A DNA stretch of 64,000 nt from Bradyrhizobium sp. AUGA SZCCT0176 (GTDB lineage: Bacteria; Pseudomonadota; Alphaproteobacteria; Rhizobiales; Xanthobacteraceae), in assembly GCF_018130145.1 (NCBI RefSeq), contig NZ_JAFCMB010000027.1, positions 1-64,000 on the forward strand, given 5' to 3'. The notes beneath the pieces are model-generated. The model was not told the DNA's origin. It saw nothing but the letters and a program-made list of their open reading frames with translations, and ran no database searches. Positions within the stretch are counted from its first letter, which is position 1. The number at the start of each line of letters is the position of its first letter. A program made the translations under genes and the position numbers. Below, piece after piece: positions 60,009 through 64,000 of this stretch.

Positions 60009-60578
60009 TTGAAGCTCATCAAAAAAGCAGATCGAACACGGAGCGTGAGCTCTCGTGACGCAAGCGAGCGTCTCGGGAAAGGGCTTTCGCTTGAGAAAGG
60101 TGATGCCGCAGTGAGTGAAAGCGAAACGAAAATTGTACCGAACGGAACGAATGTATTCGGGATGCCGCTGTTGGAACTCCCGAAGATCGCGTTGCCTGGC
60201 GTGAGCTTCGAGCTGGCCGAGCAGGGTTTTGCCCGCGCGCGGGAAGGTTGCGAGAAGATGATGGTCGCGTCAAAGGGGATGACGGACGCGCTGCGCGAGA
60301 GCTATTCGAGCAACGCCAGAAGCACCACCGACTACGGGCTGAAGGTGCTCGAAATCTCAAACGCCAATGCCGCCTCCGCGATCGATTTCTTCGTCAATCT
60401 GCTGGGCAGCAAATCCGTTTCGGATGTCTTTACCTTATCTGCGTCGCAGGCGCGCAAGACCTTCGACGCCGCATCCGGCCAGAACAAGGAATTGCTGGCC
60501 CTTGCCCAGAAGCTTGCGACGGAAACGGGTGAGCCGATCAGAGATCACTTCACCAAGATTCTCCACAAAGCCGGCTAA
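60009..60578 (+). CDS. Phasin family protein
   Basis: The product is up to 189 aa. The conserved part (residues about 40-185) is helical: FGMPLLELPKIALPGVSFEL, then AEQGFARAREGCEKMM and NARSTTDYGLKVLEISNANA, as in phasin_2 proteins that coat polyhydroxyalkanoate granules. The start is uncertain: TTG at 60009 or GTG at 60111 are both in frame. The homologous core fits the shorter form of 155 aa, but no strong ribosome site decides. An inverted repeat and a TTGACA lie upstream. Confidence 0.82.
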   Translation: MKLIKKADRTRSVSSRDASERLGKGLSLEKGDAAVSESETKIVPNGTNVFGMPLLELPKIALPGVSFELAEQGFARAREGCEKMMVASKGMTDALRESYSSNARSTTDYGLKVLEISNANAASAIDFFVNLLGSKSVSDVFTLSASQARKTFDAASGQNKELLALAQKLATETGEPIRDHFTKILHKAG

Positions 60579-60790
60579 AAAAACGGCGCTCCATTCACAT
60601 AGAGGATTCGTTCAGGAGGGATCCGGCCGGTTGGATTAAGCCCAGCAACGAGCATGCCCACCCCATGCTCGATCAAACAAAGGCACAGGTGCGCTATGCC
60701 CCCCAGTCACCGCACCGACAAGAGGCGCAAATCCAACCGGCCGGTACTTTTGCTGCAAAGACAGCAAGTACCATTTCAAGGGAGGGAAAC

Positions 60791-61003
60791 ATGGGTATGG
60801 TTATGGTGAAATGTCCGCAAAGCGGACGCGCGATTCCCACCGGCATCAAGATCGATCGCGAGAGCTTTGGACGTAGCGCGGTGTTCTTCTCGCGCACCCA
60901 TTGTCCGATCTGCAGCACCTATCACGACTGGTTCGCACGGGAAGCCTGGGTCCACGAGCCGAGCATCCGGACGCGGCGTCTCGGCGCGGGCTCCAGCGCC
61001 TGA
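60791..61003 (+). CDS. Small Cys-containing protein (70 aa), conserved hypothetical
   Basis: The protein starts MGMVMVKCPQSGRAIPTGIK and has a CPIC motif in RTHCPICSTYHDW (Cys38, Cys41) plus Cys8 and His45, so it may bind one zinc. It ends with a basic tail. AGGGAGGG lies shortly before the ATG at 60791; a longer frame from 60665 has weaker support. Similar proteins occur in Bradyrhizobium, unnamed. It shares strand with the next small gene, 25 bases away. Confidence 0.65.
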   Translation: MGMVMVKCPQSGRAIPTGIKIDRESFGRSAVFFSRTHCPICSTYHDWFAREAWVHEPSIRTRRLGAGSSA

Positions 61004-61028
61004 CCGTCGCTGCGCAATGGGGGACACC

Positions 61029-61235
61029 ATGGCGCGCATGGAAATCTCAACTGAAACGTCGACCTGGCTGCTGCAGGCCAAGGATTTTCTTGAAGAAGCA
61101 CGACGGCTGAAACCGGGCCCCGCGCGCAACGAGCTGCGCCAGACCGCGAAAGTGCTGCACGAGCTTGCCAAACTCGAGGCGAAGAAACGACACAACGGGA
61201 AGAAACGACGCAACGGTCAGTCGCAGCGCGGCTAG
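61029..61235 (+). CDS. Small basic helical protein (68 aa), hypothetical
   Basis: The product is 68 aa. Residues 8-45 form an amphipathic helical region (TSTWLLQAKDFLEEARRLKP, then ELRQTAKVLHELAKLEAK). A Lys/Arg-rich tail (KKRHNGKKRRNGQSQRG) closes it. GGGGGAC precedes the ATG at 61029. No family recognised. The neighbouring 70-aa gene lies just upstream, so the two may be expressed together. A convergent Crp/Fnr regulator ends at 61252, 17 bases on. Confidence 0.5.
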   Translation: MARMEISTETSTWLLQAKDFLEEARRLKPGPARNELRQTAKVLHELAKLEAKKRHNGKKRRNGQSQRG

Positions 61236-61251
61236 GTCGGCGGCCGCCCGC

Positions 61252-62055
61252 TCACACGACATCGCCCGATTCAGTTTCCGGGATGCGCACAGCAGCGGGC
61301 GCGGCCGCCGCGCGTGATCGGCCCGTGTTCGACGAAAAGATCTCCTCGACTTCGAGACGCATGGTGCCGTGGCATTCGCACGAGGCCGCCGCGAGCCGCG
61401 ATCGGTCGATCTCGATCCGGCCTCGTTGATCGGACCTGATCGCTCCGGAAGCGCGCAGTTTGCCCATCAGGAGGGTCACCGTCGTTCGTCGCACACCAAG
61501 GATCTGCGACAACGCCTGTTGGGTGAGCGGGAGAACGTCGTGGTCGATGCGGTCGCGAAACTGCAGCAGCCAGCGGGCCATGCGGGCTTCGACCGGGTGC
61601 AGCGCATTGCAGGCCGAGCCGAGCTGGAACTGTACCAGCATCGCCCTGACGTGATTCTGGACCAGGTGCCGGATCGCCGGACTGCGATTGAAAGCGGCGT
61701 GAAAGCGCGACGCGGGAATCCGCGAGGCGATGCCCGCCGCACGAACGACCGCGGTAACGGCCGAAGGTGACGGCCCGAGCACTGAAAGAATGCCTATTGC
61801 GCCCTCGCGCCCGACTGCGGCGGTGGCAACCGTCTGTCCGTCCGCCATGTCGATCATCAGCGAGATGGCGCCGCTATGAGGGAAAAAGACATCCTCGATC
61901 GGGTCACCCGCTCGCGAAATGACCGCGTCCGGATCGAGCGCGACCGTCTCCAGCACGGGCCCCAGCAGGTCGAGGTCCGACGGCGCCAGCGCTGCAAGAA
62001 GGCGGTTACCAGTTCCGCCCAGAGGCTTCACTGAAGGAAGCCCGCGATGAGACAT
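61252..62055 (-). CDS. Crp/Fnr family transcriptional regulator
   Basis: The 267-aa regulator has an N-terminal cyclic-nucleotide-binding-like domain (residues about 15-135, DVFFPHSGAISLMIDMADGQ). A C-terminal HTH lies at about 175-215 (LTQQALSQILGVRRTTVTLLMGKLRASGAI). The four-Cys iron-sulfur ligand set of true FNR is absent. The effector is unknown. It could in principle act at CRP-like palindromes, but the only good ones in this window lie at 14.3 and 16.7 kb, far away. Confidence 0.83.
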   Translation of the reverse strand: MSHRGLPSVKPLGGTGNRLLAALAPSDLDLLGPVLETVALDPDAVISRAGDPIEDVFFPHSGAISLMIDMADGQTVATAAVGREGAIGILSVLGPSPSAVTAVVRAAGIASRIPASRFHAAFNRSPAIRHLVQNHVRAMLVQFQLGSACNALHPVEARMARWLLQFRDRIDHDVLPLTQQALSQILGVRRTTVTLLMGKLRASGAIRSDQRGRIEIDRSRLAAASCECHGTMRLEVEEIFSSNTGRSRAAAAPAAVRIPETESGDVV

Positions 62056-62600
62056 TCGCGGCCTTCCTCATCTGGAGCGTCGCGAAACGGCGATCTTGCT
62101 CCGAGATCAAACTCACCTTGGTACGCTTTTACTCTCGACAAAAAATTTGCTCCCAACAACAAGACTCTAAGCGTCGGCCGCGATGTGGATTTCGCAGCGT
62201 CGCGAAGAGTTAGATGCAAATGCACCGGACGCAACAACAAAATGCGCATGAGTACCACCGTAGTAATGCGGAACGCGTGGTTCCAATTCCGGCGCACGGC
62301 ACACGACGGAAGCGGACGCGACCTATCGGTGCGCGAGCCCATTGCGATATCGGCAGGTAGCACTTTTGAGACATGACGGTGAACCGCGGGAATGTCCGTT
62401 GAACGGAAGCCGTCGGCGGTCAGGCGCCCGAGCCGCGCAATGAGGTGAACGCTCGCGATCGGGGATATCTGCGGCAATATGGACGCCGCGCCCGTCTTGA
62501 GTGACAATGTCTCCTGTTGGCGAAGTGCCAGCGGTGGCCCTATGCCGCCTGATACGAAACACAAGAGCGGCATCAAGACGCCCCGCAATGGAACCGCCCC
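62056..62600. other. Non-coding stretch of 545 bases
   Basis: No open frame here has a credible ribosome site, codon use or product. An open frame of 186 codons on the minus strand (62028-62588) looks accidental: its start is unsupported and it overlaps the regulator. Several short A/T-rich blocks occur (for example around 62140-62165). The last 30 bases should hold the start region of the ligase at 62601. I see nothing else. Confidence 0.4.
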
Positions 62601-64000
62601 ATGCTGATCCCCCTTGCCGACGTGCCGCGCTGGTATGCCGAGCGCAAACCGAAAGACACGATCGCGTCAGCCATGGCGCCGAGACGCTGAGCTGGGAGCA
62701 GCTGGAGCGCAACGCCAACGCCCGTGCCCGCGCCTTTGCCGCCAAGGGGGTCAAGCCCGGCGATTTCGTCGCCATCGGCCTGCCCAACAGCAACGCGTTT
62801 TTCGAGACCACGTTTGCGGTATGGAAATGCGGCGCGACGCCGACTTCGCTGACCTGGCGGTTGCCGCGCGGCGAGGCGGCTGCGGTGCTGGAGATTCTCA
62901 AGCCTTCGCTTGTCGTCGGCGGCCAGCCGGACTGGAATGCGCCCAACGCGCTTCCGATTGACTTCATGCCGGAGGGATTTTCCGGAGATCCGATCGACAA
63001 CCCGGTGGCGCGCTACTGGAAGGCGATCACCTCTGGCGGCTCGACCGGCCGGCCGAAGGTGATCCTCGACCACCGGCCCGCCGTAATCGATACTGCGGGC
63101 CCCGCCGCGCTCGGCATGCCGCTCGGCGCTTCCCTGCTCAACCCCGGGCCGCTCTACCACAACGCGCCCTTCATTGTTTCGCACACCGCGCTGTTCCATG
63201 GCGGGCGCGTCACCGGCCTCGTCAAGTTCGATGCCGAGGAAAGCTTGCGCCTGATCGAAGAGAGCCGGGTGCAGTGGGTCAATTTCGTGCCGACCATGAT
63301 GCACCGGATCTGGGCGCTGCCGGGCGAGGTGCGGAGCCGCTACGATCTGTCGAGCCTGCAAATCGTGTTTCACATGGCGGCGCCGATGCCGCCATGGCTG
63401 AAGGAGAAATGGATCGAATGGCTCGGGCCCGAGCGCATCTATGAGCTCTATGGCGGCACCGAAGCGCAGGGCGCATGCATCATTTCGGGCGTCGAATGGC
63501 TCGAACACAGGGGATCGGTCGGCAAGATCGCCGAGACCTCCCGCCTGCGCATCATCGGCGAGGACGGCAACGAGGTCCCGACCGGCGAGACCGGTGAAAT
63601 CTATTTCCTGCCCAATGACGGCGCCGGCAGCAGCTATCATTATCTCGGCGCCGAACCAAAGCGCCGCGCCGACGGCTGGGAATCGCTCGGCGATATCGGA
63701 AGGCTGGACGCCGACGGCTATCTGTATCTCGGCGACCGGCTCGCCGACATGATCCTGCGCGGCGGCGCCAACATCTACCCGGCCGAAATCGAGGCTGCGG
63801 TATCAGCGCATCCGTTAGTTCGCTCCTGCGTTGCGGTCGGCCTGCCCGATCCGGAATTCGGCCAGCGCGTCCACGCAATCCTGGAACTTGGGCCCGACAC
63901 CGACGCGCAATCGGTCGCCGACGGCATGGGCGATTTCCTCTCCGACCTGCTCAGCCGCTACAAGCACCCGGAAAGTTTTGAAGTGGTCAATTTCGGCCTG
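62601..64000 (+). pseudogene. Acyl-CoA synthetase (AMP-binding), frameshifted and cut by the window end
   Basis: The ATG at 62601 reads MLIPLADVPRWYAERKPKDT then hits TGA at 62688-62690. The downstream sequence, in the other frame, resumes the conserved protein (TLSWEQLERNANARARAFAA) and continues to base 64000 without a stop. Insertion of one G at about 62666-62668 restores the expected frame, a one-base deletion. The intact part holds ANL motifs: TSGGSTGRPKV (P-loop), YELYGGTEAQG, SLGDIGRLDADGYLYLGDRL and ILRGGANIYPAEIEAAV. It resembles ligases such as bile-acid CoA ligase relatives. Either a recent pseudogene or a sequencing error; the rest of the sequence shows no decay. Confidence 0.8.

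Noticed and set aside
62028..62588. Leftward open frame of 186 codons upstream of the Crp/Fnr gene
   Set aside because: It overlaps the regulator's start, has no ribosome site and no recognisable sequence.
1..64000. CRISPR arrays
   Set aside because: No short repeats at regular spacing were seen anywhere. The repeats present are palindromic, dispersed and single.

Overview
The window is GC-rich, densely coded alphaproteobacterial DNA. The gene content and order point to Bradyrhizobium or a very close relative: tlpA beside argH and lysA, a SAM-II riboswitch in front of metXW, cpdR, a TIGR02302/DUF4175 giant membrane protein, DUF2125 and DUF3551 proteins, EcfG-type stress promoters, and the typical intergenic palindromes. 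No rRNA, tRNA, transposase, integrase or CRISPR array was found.

Layout. 1-2.1 kb: a long dispersed repeat, then a set of very small genes with EcfG-type (general stress response) promoters. 2.1-5.1 kb: a secreted protein, an HTH-less cyclic-nucleotide-binding protein, a CHAP-like secreted protein and an alpha/beta hydrolase. 5.2-10.4 kb: methionine (metX-metW under a SAM-II riboswitch) and aromatic/histidine biosynthesis (chorismate mutase, hisC, tyrC). 10.4-18.4 kb: accessory DNA with an Ldh2-type dehydrogenase, a HutD-like protein, an orphan amino-acid binding protein, an L,D-transpeptidase, and two bacteriocin-like peptides on opposite strands. These two peptides share a double-glycine leader and the same promoter architecture. 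A LysR/SnoaL-like pair follows. 18.4-28 kb: DUF2125, chaC, a duplicated GrlR-like protein, ydcF, ftsE-ftsX, a zinc-ribbon membrane protein, cpdR and the DUF4175 protein. 28-42 kb: core metabolism and housekeeping (carboxymuconolactone decarboxylase family, HIBADH-like, lysA, lptM, argH, tlpA, hbd, etfBA, cobalamin adenosyltransferase, YihY, a hybrid kinase, gluQ, alkA).

42-58 kb is catabolic-looking accessory DNA. A LysR regulator and two tandem TTCA-N4-TGAA palindromes precede a flavin oxidoreductase, a periplasmic binding protein and an acyl-CoA ligase. DUF2855, a flavin monooxygenase and an NHL-repeat lyase-like protein come next. After HNH, GrpB and PcfJ-like genes, a minus-strand group holds an M20 amidohydrolase, a second NHL protein and a GMC oxidoreductase. 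The substrate is unknown. 58-64 kb starts with the second copy of the long repeat, followed by a cupin/cysteine-dioxygenase-like enzyme, a SnoaL-like secreted protein, a phasin, two small proteins, a Crp/Fnr regulator, and an acyl-CoA synthetase that carries a single-base frameshift and runs off the window.

The most noteworthy signals are (i) the bacteriocin-like pair with matched CRP/FNR-type palindromes at nearly the same distance from each start codon, (ii) the divergent perfect EcfG promoters, one of which drives a leader containing a terminator-like hairpin, (iii) the LysR double operator at 42.7 kb, and (iv) the structured long repeat at both ends of the window.
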